Positions 42,840 to 54,527 of a DNA stretch of 64,000 bases are shown here, piece by piece. The stretch is from Hymenobacter sp. BT188 (lineage in GTDB: Bacteria > Bacteroidota > Bacteroidia > Cytophagales > Hymenobacteraceae). Under the pieces are notes generated by a model, which was not told where the DNA came from, made no database searches, and saw only the letters and a program-made list of their open reading frames with translations. Position 1 is the first letter of the stretch; each line of letters begins with the position of its first letter. Position numbers and translations under genes: made by a program. The stretch lies in the NCBI RefSeq assembly GCF_014333585.1, contig NZ_JACSCW010000004.1, positions 620,001-684,000 on the forward strand, read 5' to 3'.

Positions 42840-42934
42840 GGCCTTGTGTCGCGTTTTTACGGCATTTAATAAGCACCATTTTATATAAGCTGACGCTCAT
42901 CACAAGCACTTCAGCTTACTGCGTCAGACCAGCA

Positions 42935-43345
42935 TTATTCGGTTTTCAAGCCGTCAGCTTGCAAAGTCTTAAATGCACCGGCATCGACCACTTTAGCGAA
43001 ACCTTTTGCCTTCATTAGCTTGCTGGCCTGGCCGCTCCGGTTGCCGGAGGCGCAGTAAAGCATGTACATTTTGGTAGTATCAAGCTGCGCTATCTGCTGA
43101 GCAAAATCAGGAGCCCGAAAATCAACGTTTTTAGCGCCCCGCACATGGCCTGTCGCGTACTCGGCGGGTGTGCGAACGTCCAGTACCACCACGTTGGGCT
43201 GCTTGATGAGCTTAGCTGCCGTAACCGCATCTACTGCTCCCGATGCTGGTGTTGAAACCTGCTGGGGGGCTTTTTGGGCCGAAGCAACGGGGACAAGAAT
43301 AGTAATAGCGCAAAGCAGGCCGAAGCCCCGCAAAAGGGTTTTCAT
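42935..43345 (-). CDS. Secreted single-domain rhodanese
   Basis: 136 residues. The signal peptide (to about 23, ASAQ) is followed by one rhodanese domain (about 35-130: VVLDVRTPAEYATGHVRGA). The active-site loop is CASGNRSGQ, with the catalytic Cys intact. It may transfer sulfur from thiosulfate or bind other sulfane donors in the periplasm; acceptor unknown. A G-C6 motif encodes QKAPQ after the signal peptide, as in the M28 gene. Confidence 0.9.
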   Translation of the reverse strand: MKTLLRGFGLLCAITILVPVASAQKAPQQVSTPASGAVDAVTAAKLIKQPNVVVLDVRTPAEYATGHVRGAKNVDFRAPDFAQQIAQLDTTKMYMLYCASGNRSGQASKLMKAKGFAKVVDAGAFKTLQADGLKTE

Positions 43346-43520
43346 AACAGGAAGTCAAAAAGGAGAAGAAAAATGGCCAGCAGCTCGCTCCAGCTCGACC
43401 GGGCCGCCTTATATAACTGTGGGCTAGGGTGGGAAGGTCCTGGCCCCGGGTGGAAGGCCAATGTGACCCACAGTATATATAAGGCAGCCCGGGAGCCGGC
43501 TGGGTGCGTGAGCGCAAGCG

Positions 43521-45752
<2,232 letters not shown>

Positions 45753-45776
45753 TTACTTGTGAATTTGAATAAGGTT

Positions 45777-45834
45777 TAAAGCAAAAAGCGGAACGAAGTC
45801 GTATGGTTACGACTCCGTTCCGCTTTTTGCTTTA
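45777..45834. terminator. Long hairpin terminator
   Basis: TAAAGCAAAAAGCGGAACG and CGTTCCGCTTTTTGCTTTA form an extended stem, with more pairs inside (GTCGTA/TACGAC). On the minus strand it ends the DUF4920 gene upstream of ligA. Confidence 0.85.
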
Positions 45835-45844
45835 CTATAAAAAT

Positions 45845-46381
45845 CTAAAGGCTGTTTTCCATCACCAACACGCCATCAGCCTCAAAATTAAGCTGTTGCT
45901 CAGGCTTAGTGATAGCCGCTACTTCCTTTTCTGATTTGCCCGCATCGGTGGCGTAGTGACGCAAATCACTAACCGGAACGGTTTCGCGGTGGGCCCAGCC
46001 GTTGATGACAACGGTTTTGCCGCTGATGTCTTTCGGGACAAAAAAGCCGTAATCTTTGAAGCGGACGCGCATTTGTTTGCCATCGGCAATAGCTATTGTC
46101 ATCCAGCAGCCTTTCGCCTGACACACTTCAGTCGCCTTGCCAACCAGCTTTACCTGCGCCGAATCTTTGGTGCCAAGCAACTGGGTGAGCTGAGCGACGG
46201 GCACGGCATTGGCGGCCGTAATAGGTGCCCCATATGTTTTGCCACCCGCAACTGCGGTGCTGGGGGGCATTTTCTCGGTAGCATCAGGGGTTAAAACAGC
46301 AGCCTGGTTATCGGAAGTAGATGATGACTGACAAGCGGCCAACACAACTACGCTGGCTATCAGCAGAAAAGGCTTAGACAT
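45845..46381 (-). CDS. DUF4920 lipoprotein
   Basis: 178 residues. The lipobox is VVLAACQSS. The DUF4920 domain spans about residues 50-175: TYGAPITAANAV, GKATEVCQAKGCWMTI and FKDYGFFVPKDISGKTVVINGWA. The Cys pair in CQAKGCW is conserved in the family and may bind a metal or form a disulfide. The function is unknown. It sits between the ligA unit and a DUF3108-like gene, both on the same strand. Confidence 0.87.
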   Translation of the reverse strand: MSKPFLLIASVVVLAACQSSSTSDNQAAVLTPDATEKMPPSTAVAGGKTYGAPITAANAVPVAQLTQLLGTKDSAQVKLVGKATEVCQAKGCWMTIAIADGKQMRVRFKDYGFFVPKDISGKTVVINGWAHRETVPVSDLRHYATDAGKSEKEVAAITKPEQQLNFEADGVLVMENSL

Positions 46382-46425
46382 GACGGGTTAGATTAAAAGG
46401 CAGAAACAGCTCCCGAAGATAGAGC

Positions 46426-47211
46426 TTACGGCTGATTGCCAGCGTTGCGAGCGGTGAGAAGTCGTGTTTCGGCCAGCTTACCGTTCTTGTTGTAAACCTC
46501 CGTTTTGACGATGCCCACGGTCGGGGAGTAATAATCAATCACGCGCGTACGGGTGCGCATCACCATATCCTCGCGGGGCGCCATGCTGGCTTCACGTTCC
46601 GACTCTACCTTGTAGCACTGAAAGGTGCCAGCCGGCGTGACCAACGGAGCCGGCCCACTGACAATCCGCCGGCGGCGAACTGTAGTATTTACCTGCGCAA
46701 TATCTACGGCGGAGCTGCTCACCTGCACCGAAACCCCGCCGTTGGGCAGCATGCTGCCTACGGTGGGCTGATTGGGCCACGCTAGTCCTACGGGCGCGTA
46801 CGCAAGGCGACGGTCACGGAAGGAAGACATATTTTTAAATTCTATCTCACTCATGCCGTCGGTGAAGGTAGTATCCTGGCGGCAGCCGTAGGTGAGATCC
46901 TGCATGCGAATCAGGCGGTTTTTAACGTCGTACAAGCCGCTTTTGACCAAGGCCGTGTTGGTCGTGATGGTTTTCTTTTTGTTGGTCTGGCTCCCCAGGC
47001 TTACCACGCGCTGCCGAATGGTACCGGCAGGCTTGCCGCGGTCATCGGTGATGGAATAGACCAGCTCCATGTAGCTATCAAGACCGAACGGATGGGTGCA
47101 GTCGAGAGAGGTGGAAGCAGCCGGAGCGGGGAGCGAATCCTGCGCCTGGGTAGTGAGGCTCAACAGAACCAAGGCGCACGAGCTAAGCAAAGAGCAATAG
47201 TATTGGGGCAT
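46426..47211 (-). CDS. Secreted DUF3108/TapB-like beta-rich protein
   Basis: 261 residues. The signal peptide (to about 22, TTQAQ) is followed by a single beta-rich domain. AGTFQCYKVESERE and VIDYYSPTVGIVKTEVYNKNGK resemble TapB/DUF3108-type lipid-binding beta-barrel proteins. I assign the fold, not a substrate. The ATG at 47211 is chosen because it begins the signal peptide; the frame continues upstream without coding character. It probably has its own promoter in the 47212-47420 gap. Confidence 0.7.
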   Translation of the reverse strand: MPQYYCSLLSSCALVLLSLTTQAQDSLPAPAASTSLDCTHPFGLDSYMELVYSITDDRGKPAGTIRQRVVSLGSQTNKKKTITTNTALVKSGLYDVKNRLIRMQDLTYGCRQDTTFTDGMSEIEFKNMSSFRDRRLAYAPVGLAWPNQPTVGSMLPNGGVSVQVSSSAVDIAQVNTTVRRRRIVSGPAPLVTPAGTFQCYKVESEREASMAPREDMVMRTRTRVIDYYSPTVGIVKTEVYNKNGKLAETRLLTARNAGNQP

Positions 47212-47422
47212 GAGAGTAAGGTTTTTGGCAGCCAAAGCGGCTACGGCTGAGCTTCCATACGCTATATGGAATATAGTAGATAATAGCCGAATGCACAAAA
47301 TTGCGTTTGCCCCTGGCAGGTGGTAGCTTTCGAACCAATACAAAACCGTGCCTCAACTCGCACGTTTAGCAACGTGGCCCCTATAGGGAGCCGTATCTCT
47401 CATTCTTATTCCGCCCCAACTT

Positions 47423-47999
47423 ATGGCTGACTCTTCCTCCCAAAATGCCCCAAACTGGGCCGATACCGCTGCCTCATTGCTCTCCAAGCTTTCAGGCGGT
47501 GTTGAGCTATCCTGTGCCTTCGACCAGATAGAATTGCAAGTGCCCAATGCGCAGAACCCAGCGGCGCCTGCCGCTACCTGGCGCCTCAATGGCTCTTTGC
47601 GCATTCGCACCCGCGGCGAAAACCCCGGCAGCGGCCAACAATTGCCCCCCAGCAACCCTTCCAATCTTGGTTAAGGGTCTGGAAATAGACGCACGCCTGG
47701 TCATCTCCTACAACGACGACCACGTGCAGGTGGCGGGAACGGGTAATTACCTCATTGTCAACTTCCCCAGTCAGCGCGTGCTCGACGCGGCCACCAGCGG
47801 TCCGCCCGGCCCTAAGAAGCCCAAGCCGCCCGGCTTCGACCCGTTGCAGCAGCTCCATGACTTAGCGCGCACGCTGGGCCTGGTGCTGGAGCTGCGGGTA
47901 GCAGGCAAAACCCACGTTACGTTTGGCATTGGTGGTGCTCCCAAAATCCACTTCAACGCCGTGCTCGGCAAAATTGGGTCTTTCTTCCGGGGTAACTGA
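47423..47999 (+). pseudogene. Frameshifted gene of unknown function, break at a C6 tract
   Basis: The first part reads MADSSSQNAPNWADTAASLL ... TWRLNGSLRIRTRGENP in one frame. After TTGCCCCCCAG (47642-47652) the coding sense continues in another frame as ILVKGLEIDARLVISYNDD ... KIGSFFRGN to the stop at 47999. Removing one C from the C6 tract would join them into a protein of about 192 residues. The product has no signal peptide and matches no family I know. The downstream GNAT gene starts 3 bases later, so the two are probably cotranscribed. Confidence 0.75.
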
Positions 48000-48002
48000 T
48001 TT

Positions 48003-48530
48003 ATGTCGGAGCTACTGATTCGTGGTGCCGTCGCTGCTGATGCGGCCGCCATTCAGGCTCACTACATTACGGTAGCGGAGCAGGGTGGCGGCCTGGCGCG
48101 GCAGCCCGCCGAAATAACGGTCGAGTACGTGCATACCTTTCTTGCGCGCAGCTTGGCTACGGGTGTTGCCCTGGTAGTGGAGCAGCCGGATGGCGCCGGG
48201 TTGGCGGGTGAAATTCATGCCTACTCCAGCGGCTTGCAGATCTTTGCGCACGTGCTGGGTGACCTGACAGTGGCCGTGCACCCGCAGTATCAGGGGCAGC
48301 AACTCGGACACCGATTGTTCACGACTTTATTATCGAACATTCAGGAGCGATATCCCCACGTGCGGCGCGTAGAGCTGCTGGTGCGCGAAAGCAATGGGCG
48401 CGCCATTGCGCTCTACGAGAAGCTTGGCTTTCAACGAGAAGGTCGTTTGTTGGGGCGCGTTTCCGTCACGCCAGGGCAGTATGAGGCCGATATTCCCATG
48501 GCCTGGCACGCTCCGTTATTTGGGCAATAG
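48003..48530 (+). CDS. GNAT-family N-acetyltransferase
   Basis: 175 residues. The acetyl-CoA site is in VHPQYQGQQLGHRLFTTL (about residues 95-112: Q/RxxGxG/A-like) and the C-terminal NGRAIALYEKLGFQREGRL is typical of the RimI/PhnO-type GNAT fold. The acetylated substrate is unknown. It starts three bases after the frameshifted gene and so probably shares its transcript. Confidence 0.86.
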   Translation: MSELLIRGAVAADAAAIQAHYITVAEQGGGLARQPAEITVEYVHTFLARSLATGVALVVEQPDGAGLAGEIHAYSSGLQIFAHVLGDLTVAVHPQYQGQQLGHRLFTTLLSNIQERYPHVRRVELLVRESNGRAIALYEKLGFQREGRLLGRVSVTPGQYEADIPMAWHAPLFGQ

Positions 48531-48757
48531 GCTTCGGCACGGCGTAAGGACGACGGGGAGAAGCCGCGCAGCCTCCGGGCAAAGCTTAACTACCTAGAGG
48601 CGAGTATGCCGGCACAAAAAATAGCACTAAAAAAGACTGGTCGGCGGCGGCTGATTTGCGTATCTTGGATAAACCAAGCTGCGGCTTTAGACCCACTTTT
48701 TCGGAACTAAAGGCCGCTGGATTGGTTTGCCCAAGCACACGCTGCCACCTCCAGCTA

Positions 48758-49402
48758 ATGAATTCTGATAAAGACCATAGAAATAAAGTGGGCGCGGGCC
48801 AGCCAGCATCCACACTTTCCCGCATGGAGCGTATGCCACCCATGCAGATGCTGCTGTATCTGAGTATGATAGCCAGCACAGTGCTGTTTGTAGTACTTGC
48901 TACGGCCTATGCCCAAACGCGCTTTAATAGCGCTATGCCGCAAGGTATGCATCCGTTTCCGCGCTACTTTTCCATCAGCACTATTGTGTTGCTTGTCAGC
49001 AGCTATACCATTAGTCAGGCCCGGCGGCTCTATCAGCAGGACGACGTTACGATGCTTACTCGCTGCCTGGGCGCTACGCTATTGCTGGCGGCTATTTTTG
49101 TGGGGTTGCAGGGTCTGGGGTGGCGCGAACTGATTGCGCAGGGTGTTTTCTTTAATGGTGAGGCCAGCGGTACGTACGTGTATCTGCTGTCGGCGCTGCA
49201 CATTTTGCACCTGCTGGGGGGCGTTTTGTTCCTGATGATTCTATTTCTGCGCACCGCGCATGCCGCCCGCGACGGAGTGCGGACGCTGGTGTTTATCCGC
49301 AATCCATATCGCCGCCGCCAGATTCAGATGCTGGGCATTTATTGGCACTTTTTGGATGGCTTGTGGATAGCGTTATTTGCCCTGTTCCTGTTTTTGTATT
49401 AG
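48758..49402 (+). CDS. Heme-copper oxidase subunit III family protein
   Basis: 215 residues with five predicted membrane helices (about 25-45, 65-85, 95-117, 137-160 and 187-210). PRYFSISTIVLLVSS, LQGLGWRELIAQGVFFNGE and YVYLLSALHILHLLGGV belong to the cytochrome c/quinol oxidase subunit III family. No genes for subunits I or II are near, so it is an orphan or a regulatory homologue. The ATG at 48758 is the first with a normal N-terminus; the GC-poor 48531-48757 gap contains a TATCTTGG promoter-like box near 48662. A terminator follows. Confidence 0.86.
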   Translation: MNSDKDHRNKVGAGQPASTLSRMERMPPMQMLLYLSMIASTVLFVVLATAYAQTRFNSAMPQGMHPFPRYFSISTIVLLVSSYTISQARRLYQQDDVTMLTRCLGATLLLAAIFVGLQGLGWRELIAQGVFFNGEASGTYVYLLSALHILHLLGGVLFLMILFLRTAHAARDGVRTLVFIRNPYRRRQIQMLGIYWHFLDGLWIALFALFLFLY

Positions 49403-49416
49403 GCTGAATTTTGCAT

Positions 49417-49454
49417 GAAAAAAGCCCCCCAGAAACTATCTGGAGGGCTTTTTT
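49417..49454. terminator. G-C6 terminator with one mismatch
   Basis: GAAAAAAGCCCCCCAGA and TCTGGAGGGCTTTTTT pair with one A opposite C. It ends the oxidase subunit gene and faces the convergent TonB-domain gene. Confidence 0.85.
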
Positions 49455-49477
49455 GGCTTAAACCTGATATTGGTTAA

Positions 49478-49888
49478 TTATAGCTTGGTGGCTTCTGAGC
49501 CGGGTGCCGGAAAAACGACTGGCAACAGCATGCTCATGCCGGGCGGAAACACATTGAGCAGGTGCGGGGGCATTGTTTTAATCACTCGAATGGCCTCGGC
49601 ATCACAGCTGGGCTCCAACGATTTCGCGATGCTAGGATTGATAATCCGACCGGCATCGTCGCGCTCGAAGCGCACGTGTACCGTGCCCGCAACTCCCTTC
49701 GCGCGAGCCTGCTCCGGGTAGCGCGTATTCTCAGCCATATATTTCCGCAAACCATCAAAGGGAGTGGCCTTGCGGGCAGGCGCCGCAGCTTGGGCTGGTG
49801 CAGCTTTCGGATTAGTTTGGGCCAAACTAGGAACCGTAGCGGCCAAAAGCAGGCCCAGCAGTAAGCCAGAGTTCTTGGTAAAAATCAT
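49478..49888 (-). CDS. Secreted TonB C-terminal domain protein
   Basis: 136 residues. A signal peptide (to about 24) and a Pro/Ala-rich linker precede a TonB_C-like domain (about 50-130: YPEQARAKGVAGTVHVRFERDDAGRI). It lacks a membrane anchor at the N-terminus and so is probably periplasmic; it may couple to TonB-dependent receptors or act in T9SS-like sorting. The ATG at 49888 begins the signal peptide. It shares an 85-base gap with the next gene on the same strand. Confidence 0.83.
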   Translation of the reverse strand: MIFTKNSGLLLGLLLAATVPSLAQTNPKAAPAQAAAPARKATPFDGLRKYMAENTRYPEQARAKGVAGTVHVRFERDDAGRIINPSIAKSLEPSCDAEAIRVIKTMPPHLLNVFPPGMSMLLPVVFPAPGSEATKL

Positions 49889-49975
49889 ATCAGAGCAAAG
49901 AGGAGGACGAGTAGCGTCGTGCAAAAGTAATGCTAGAGTAGTTCAGCACCACGGCTGCCGCCGCCTCTAATGTGG

Positions 49976-52219
49976 CTACCGCGCAATCGTCACGTTGCCT
50001 TTGTAGCGCCGCTTGTCGGTATACACGATCAGGTAATAGTAAGCACCGGCCGGCATATTGCTGCCGTCCCAGCGGAAATTGCGACTTGTTGAGGTATACA
50101 CCTGCTTTCCCCAACGGTTGAAGATCCTGATATCAGAGAACTCGGCGTTGCAGAAGTTGGGAGGCAAATCGCGTAGCTCGAAGAAGTCGTTGGTGCCGTC
50201 AGTATTGGGAGTGAAAATGTTGGGGGGCAAAAAGGTCAGCGTATCCGCGCTAGCTACCTCGAAGCGCACCGTGCGTTGCTGCCCCACAGGCGCGCAAGTG
50301 GCTTCCCGCAGTTGAAACGTAACCTCCAAGGGAGTCGCCAGCGTGGTCTGGTCGCAGTTGGGTTCCCAACGGAAAACGCCCGTAGCCCGCCCCGCGCCAT
50401 TGGTTGGCACGAAGCTCATGCCCGCCGCCGCCAGATCGAAATTATTGCCCGCCGCCGTCAGGGTGAGCTGGTCGGAGTCGGCATCGAGGCCTTCAAGTGT
50501 AGCCTCAAAAAAGCCCCCCAGCACCCGGCGAATGACTATGGGCTCCGCGCTCAGGGCCGCCGGCAAATCGGCGGTAAGCGTTGGCGGCCGGTTGTTGTAT
50601 TCCACCTGCACGGGTATCACCACGGTGGTGGCCTGCCGATCAGCGCAGGGTGAGCCGGTCGCGGCCAGCTCAAACTCGAAAAGTCGTTGGTTAGTGGTAG
50701 GGCAGGGCACGCGCCAGCTAAAGCGACCCTGCACCTGATTACCACTCAGCCCTTGCGTGAGCTGAGCGCCCACTGCCGCCGCCTGAAAGCCGCGCCCGGC
50801 CATCGTAAGCGTGATAGGGTCGTTTTCGGGGTCCGTGACGGCTACATCGAACGTTATCAGGTCGCCGGGGCGGGCGCGTAGGGGCAGTGTATTGGCAGTA
50901 GTGGTAATGCGCGGCACGCCATTGGGCACTGGCGCCGACGTGAATGCTACCCGCACCGTATCGCGCTTTGGCAGCGCACAGCCATCATCAGCCACAATAA
51001 CATCCACGAAAAACACCTTGCCCTTTGTGTCCAGACAGGCCGGAAAGCACAGCTGCGACACCAGCGTATCGGGCGCGCCGGGGGCACGAACCAAGCCTTG
51101 TGTAACGCTCGCGAAAGTGGGTAGAGGGCCGGTAAAATTTACCGGGTTCAATGATAAAGTTAGGCGAGAAGTAGGGTTGGGGTCAGTAAAGCGCAGGCGG
51201 ACGCAACGGTCGGCGTTGGGTTGCAGGCGCAGCGTGTCGCGGCTGGGTTGGTAGGCGCGTGGGGCATTGGGCATGAGTACCACCATTTCGGGCGGAATAT
51301 TGCTGGGGCAATTGAGCACTTTTAGCTGAAAATCGCGGCGTACTTCCCCAATCTTCTCGCCCTTGCGATACTCGGAGCATTTTATGCCAAACACGAACAG
51401 CCCAATTTGGGTAGGCCGCACTTCCAACCGGCCCGTAAAGCGCCCGATAGTAAGCGTCGGACTGCCGGGAATCTGGTTTAAAGTACCAAGGCCAGGGTTC
51501 CAGTTAATGGACGAATACGGCGCTGGCGCGGCTACAACGGGCTTTGGGTCGGCGGGATCGGAGCTGCCGTTGAGTGGCGTTACCAGCTCATAAACCAGGG
51601 AATCTTTGTCGGCATCCTGCCCGCTGAAGTTGTAGTAGAATAAGTCGCCGCGGCAGGCGTAGTCGCTCAGTGGGGGGAAAATGCGGGGCGTAGAATTGAT
51701 AAAGGGCTGCCCGTTGCGCACCACGGCCGGAAACTCCAGATAGAAGGTTTGACCCGCATTGCCGGGCAGCACAATATTGTTGATGCCGTTGTTGCGGCAG
51801 CAGCGCTCCACCACCGCATAATAGCCGCCAGCGCTGTTATAAATACTGGCTGGCAGCTCCACCAAGCGGCTATATACCAAGCTGCGAGTGCTCAGCGAAG
51901 GCTGAGTACAGGCTGGGTTAGTATAAGCTACAAACGTGTTGGTGGAAAGGGGCAGCACTACATTTTGCAGGCGGCGGTTCGTGCCTTTTTCAAAAATACT
52001 GACCGTCAGATCCTGGTCCAGCGCGCCCGGATTGCCATTTAGGGCATCAAAGTAAAGGTTCAGCGTGATGCGGTAGGTGCTGCCTGTCTGGTACTGCAAA
52101 TCAAGCTCACCACCTACGATATGAGTGGCGGTGACCTGGAGGGCGAAAAAGCTACAAACCAAAAGCAGTAGTAACCGCAGTCGGTTAGTAACTAAAAGAA
52201 AGCGTAGATGTGTAAGCAT
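49976..52219 (-). CDS. Large secreted protein with gliding-motility-type (CHU_C) C-terminal sorting domain
   Basis: 747 residues. A signal peptide (to about 30) is followed by several beta-sandwich repeats rich in Asp/Pro/Thr (about 35-640). Positions about 650-747 form the type B T9SS sorting domain: PPNIFTPNTDGTNDFFELRD, IFNRWGKQVYTS and GAYYYLIVYTDKRRYKGNVTIAR. The protein should cross the outer membrane by T9SS and stay at the surface or in the medium. Cys-rich stretches (about 155-175) may be disulfide-linked. The interior suggests an adhesin or scaffold, not an enzyme. Several G-C6 motifs lie within it (50221, 50513). Confidence 0.86.
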   Translation of the reverse strand: MLTHLRFLLVTNRLRLLLLLVCSFFALQVTATHIVGGELDLQYQTGSTYRITLNLYFDALNGNPGALDQDLTVSIFEKGTNRRLQNVVLPLSTNTFVAYTNPACTQPSLSTRSLVYSRLVELPASIYNSAGGYYAVVERCCRNNGINNIVLPGNAGQTFYLEFPAVVRNGQPFINSTPRIFPPLSDYACRGDLFYYNFSGQDADKDSLVYELVTPLNGSSDPADPKPVVAAPAPYSSINWNPGLGTLNQIPGSPTLTIGRFTGRLEVRPTQIGLFVFGIKCSEYRKGEKIGEVRRDFQLKVLNCPSNIPPEMVVLMPNAPRAYQPSRDTLRLQPNADRCVRLRFTDPNPTSRLTLSLNPVNFTGPLPTFASVTQGLVRAPGAPDTLVSQLCFPACLDTKGKVFFVDVIVADDGCALPKRDTVRVAFTSAPVPNGVPRITTTANTLPLRARPGDLITFDVAVTDPENDPITLTMAGRGFQAAAVGAQLTQGLSGNQVQGRFSWRVPCPTTNQRLFEFELAATGSPCADRQATTVVIPVQVEYNNRPPTLTADLPAALSAEPIVIRRVLGGFFEATLEGLDADSDQLTLTAAGNNFDLAAAGMSFVPTNGAGRATGVFRWEPNCDQTTLATPLEVTFQLREATCAPVGQQRTVRFEVASADTLTFLPPNIFTPNTDGTNDFFELRDLPPNFCNAEFSDIRIFNRWGKQVYTSTSRNFRWDGSNMPAGAYYYLIVYTDKRRYKGNVTIAR

Positions 52220-52381
52220 TAGTCGAATAGCTTGGTAATCAGGGCGGAGTTGTCTTTAAATATACAACTTGCGACCCTGGAACCCACTTTATCAGCCCAG
52301 AGTTTTTAGCATACCCGCCACTATTTTGGCCCCCTGAAAAGGACGTAAACTTCAGGTGCCATTTGCCCTTACTTTTCCTTC

Positions 52382-54421
52382 ATGACGCGCTTTCTGCTTT
52401 TCTGGGTTTGCCTGTTGATAATCGGTCATAAAGCCCAGGCGCAACGCCCAACTTACCGCCCAGTAGCGGCCGGCCTGAATGGCTCGGCGGCTCGTGGCTG
52501 CGCCGAAACGCACTTGCGGACCAGCACGAGGCAGGAGCTGACCACGCCGGCCCACCGCCGCCTCATGGACCGCTACGACGTAAAGTACTACAAGCTGGAC
52601 CTTGACATAGAGAATAACGCTCGCACGGTGGGGGGCTCCGTGCGGCTGCGGGCACGCGCTGGGGGGCAAATTCTGGACGTGCTGGCCTTCGAGTTGCACC
52701 CGGCGCTGCTGCTCGACTCGGTGCTAGTGAATGGACGTCGCACCCCCGCACCGCGCCGCGAATCTGGCGACGTGAGCGTGACGCTGCCTCAGCCAGTGGC
52801 GCCCAATACCTTGTTCGACGCCATTATTTATTACCACGGCACGGCTCCCAACGGTAGCTCCGCCGCCATCGGCAATGCCCTTGACACGCGCTATGTGCCC
52901 CGCTACGATGTGAACGTAACCTGGAGCCTGAGCGAACCTTTTCATGCCTACGAGTGGTGGCCCTGTAAGCAAGTGCTTACCGACAAAGCCGACTCTACCG
53001 ACGTCTGGATTACCACCAAGAACCCTAATAAAGTCGGTTCAAATGGTGTGCTGACGCGCGTGGTGCCGCTGCCCGATAACCGCAGCCGCTACGAGTGGAA
53101 GTCGCGCCATCCCATTGCTTATTACCTCGTTTCGGTGGCCGTAGCACCGTATTTGGAGTATGTAAACTACGCTAATATGCCCAACGGCGTGCGAGTGCCT
53201 ATTATCAACTACGTCTACAATCAGACCGCGCTCAACGATAATCGCGCGGAAATAGACCGAACATCTGGTTTTCTGGAGAATTTTTCAGCCCTGACCGGAG
53301 CATATCCATTTGCCAATGAGAAATACGGGCATAGTATGGCGCCCATCGGCGGTGGCATGGAGCATCAAACCATGACCACCCAGGATGGCTTCAACTTCAC
53401 GCTCACCGCCCACGAGCTGTTTCATCAGTGGTTTGGCAACAACGTGACCTGCGCTTCCTGGGAAGATATCTGGCTGAACGAAGGCTTTGCTTCCTACGGC
53501 GAATACCTGTCGCTGCAGGCTCTAGCCACGCCCGAAGCCGCTCGCTTCTGGATGGATCAGACGCATGAGCAGGTACAGTTTCGGATAGATCGGATAACGG
53601 GCGTGCTCATCAATACGCCCGGCGGCAGCGTGCGCGTACCTGATACCACCAGCGTAGGCCGCATTTTTGATCAGCGCCTGAGCTACAAGAAAGGGGCAGC
53701 CGTGGTGCACATGCTTCGCTATCTGCTCCACGACGACGCCAAATTCTTTCGCGTACTGCGCACGTTTCAGGCAACGTATGCTGGCCGCACCGCCCGCACC
53801 GCCGATCTGCAACGCGTGTTTGAGGTAGAGGCAGGCCGCTCGCTGGGGGGCTTTTTTGAGCAGTGGTACGCCGGTGAGGGCTTCCCCAGCTTTAGCGTCC
53901 GGTGGAATCAGGTGGGGGGCAATTTGTTGCTGCAAACCACCGAAATCACCTCGATGCCCAGCGTGACGCCCTTTTTTGAAACCGAGCTGGATTATAAAAT
54001 CACTTTCGATACGGGCAGTAGCCAGGTGGTGCGGCTGCGCCAAAGCCAGCTGGTTTCCGCCTTTAGTGTAGCAGTAGCGGGCACGGTCACCGGCATTGAG
54101 CTTGACCCCGACCAATGGGTGCTAAATGCCACCGGACCGATTGTGCGCACTACCGCTTTGGTCGACATCGACAGCGAGGAAAGCACGCTGGCTAGCGTAA
54201 GTGCCTTTCCTAATCCCTGCCGCGACTTTCTGGCGCTGGCTGATCTGCTAGAACCAGTGGAAGCCTTGGTAATTGATGCCGTTGGCCGACAGGTGCTGCG
54301 CCAAAGCTTGAGTCCGGCTGCTAGTCAGCTCAATACGCGCCCATTGGCCAGCGGACTGTATCATGTGTTGCTCACCAGTAGTACCGGCGAGCAAAAGCGG
54401 CTGCGTTTTGTGCGTGAATAA
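52382..54421 (+). CDS. Secreted M1-family metallopeptidase with T9SS tail
   Basis: 679 residues. The signal peptide (to about 20) is followed by an M1 N-terminal beta domain. The catalytic domain has HELFHQWF (zinc His pair, Glu, about residue 343) and NEGFASYGEY about 18 residues later, with the Glu ligand. GGGMEHQT is the substrate-binding GxMEN-like motif. The C-terminal 80 residues look like a T9SS type A sorting tail (SAFPNPCRDFL...LASGLYHVLLTSSTGEQKRLRFV). It cuts N-terminal residues from peptides outside the cell. Three G-C6 motifs are in-frame. A half terminator follows. Confidence 0.92.
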   Translation: MTRFLLFWVCLLIIGHKAQAQRPTYRPVAAGLNGSAARGCAETHLRTSTRQELTTPAHRRLMDRYDVKYYKLDLDIENNARTVGGSVRLRARAGGQILDVLAFELHPALLLDSVLVNGRRTPAPRRESGDVSVTLPQPVAPNTLFDAIIYYHGTAPNGSSAAIGNALDTRYVPRYDVNVTWSLSEPFHAYEWWPCKQVLTDKADSTDVWITTKNPNKVGSNGVLTRVVPLPDNRSRYEWKSRHPIAYYLVSVAVAPYLEYVNYANMPNGVRVPIINYVYNQTALNDNRAEIDRTSGFLENFSALTGAYPFANEKYGHSMAPIGGGMEHQTMTTQDGFNFTLTAHELFHQWFGNNVTCASWEDIWLNEGFASYGEYLSLQALATPEAARFWMDQTHEQVQFRIDRITGVLINTPGGSVRVPDTTSVGRIFDQRLSYKKGAAVVHMLRYLLHDDAKFFRVLRTFQATYAGRTARTADLQRVFEVEAGRSLGGFFEQWYAGEGFPSFSVRWNQVGGNLLLQTTEITSMPSVTPFFETELDYKITFDTGSSQVVRLRQSQLVSAFSVAVAGTVTGIELDPDQWVLNATGPIVRTTALVDIDSEESTLASVSAFPNPCRDFLALADLLEPVEALVIDAVGRQVLRQSLSPAASQLNTRPLASGLYHVLLTSSTGEQKRLRFVRE

Positions 54422-54439
54422 TGGCCAATAGGTCTACTA

Positions 54440-54498
54440 TTTGCGCCATAAAAAAGCCCCCCAGCACCATACTCTTTGCCTTACCCAAATTACAATAC
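54440..54498. repeat. Left half of a split inverted repeat (terminator-like)
   Basis: TTTGCGCCATAAAAAAGCCCCCCAG (54440-54464, given here as two linked halves: TTTGCGCCATAAAAA and AGCCCCCCAG) lacks its normal partner arm nearby. It continues with GCCTTACCCAAATTACAATA (from 54478). Both blocks recur inverted at 55341-55398. Confidence 0.7.
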
Positions 54499-54527
54499 GC
54501 TCCGGCCAGCAGCCGGAGCGTATTTGT
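54494..54527 (+). terminator. Hairpin terminator after the M1 gene
   Basis: AATACGCTCCGGC (54494-54506) and GCCGGAGCGTATT (54512-54524) pair around CAGCA, and TTG follows. It may have replaced the split G-C6 terminator as the working end of the M1 transcript. Confidence 0.65.
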
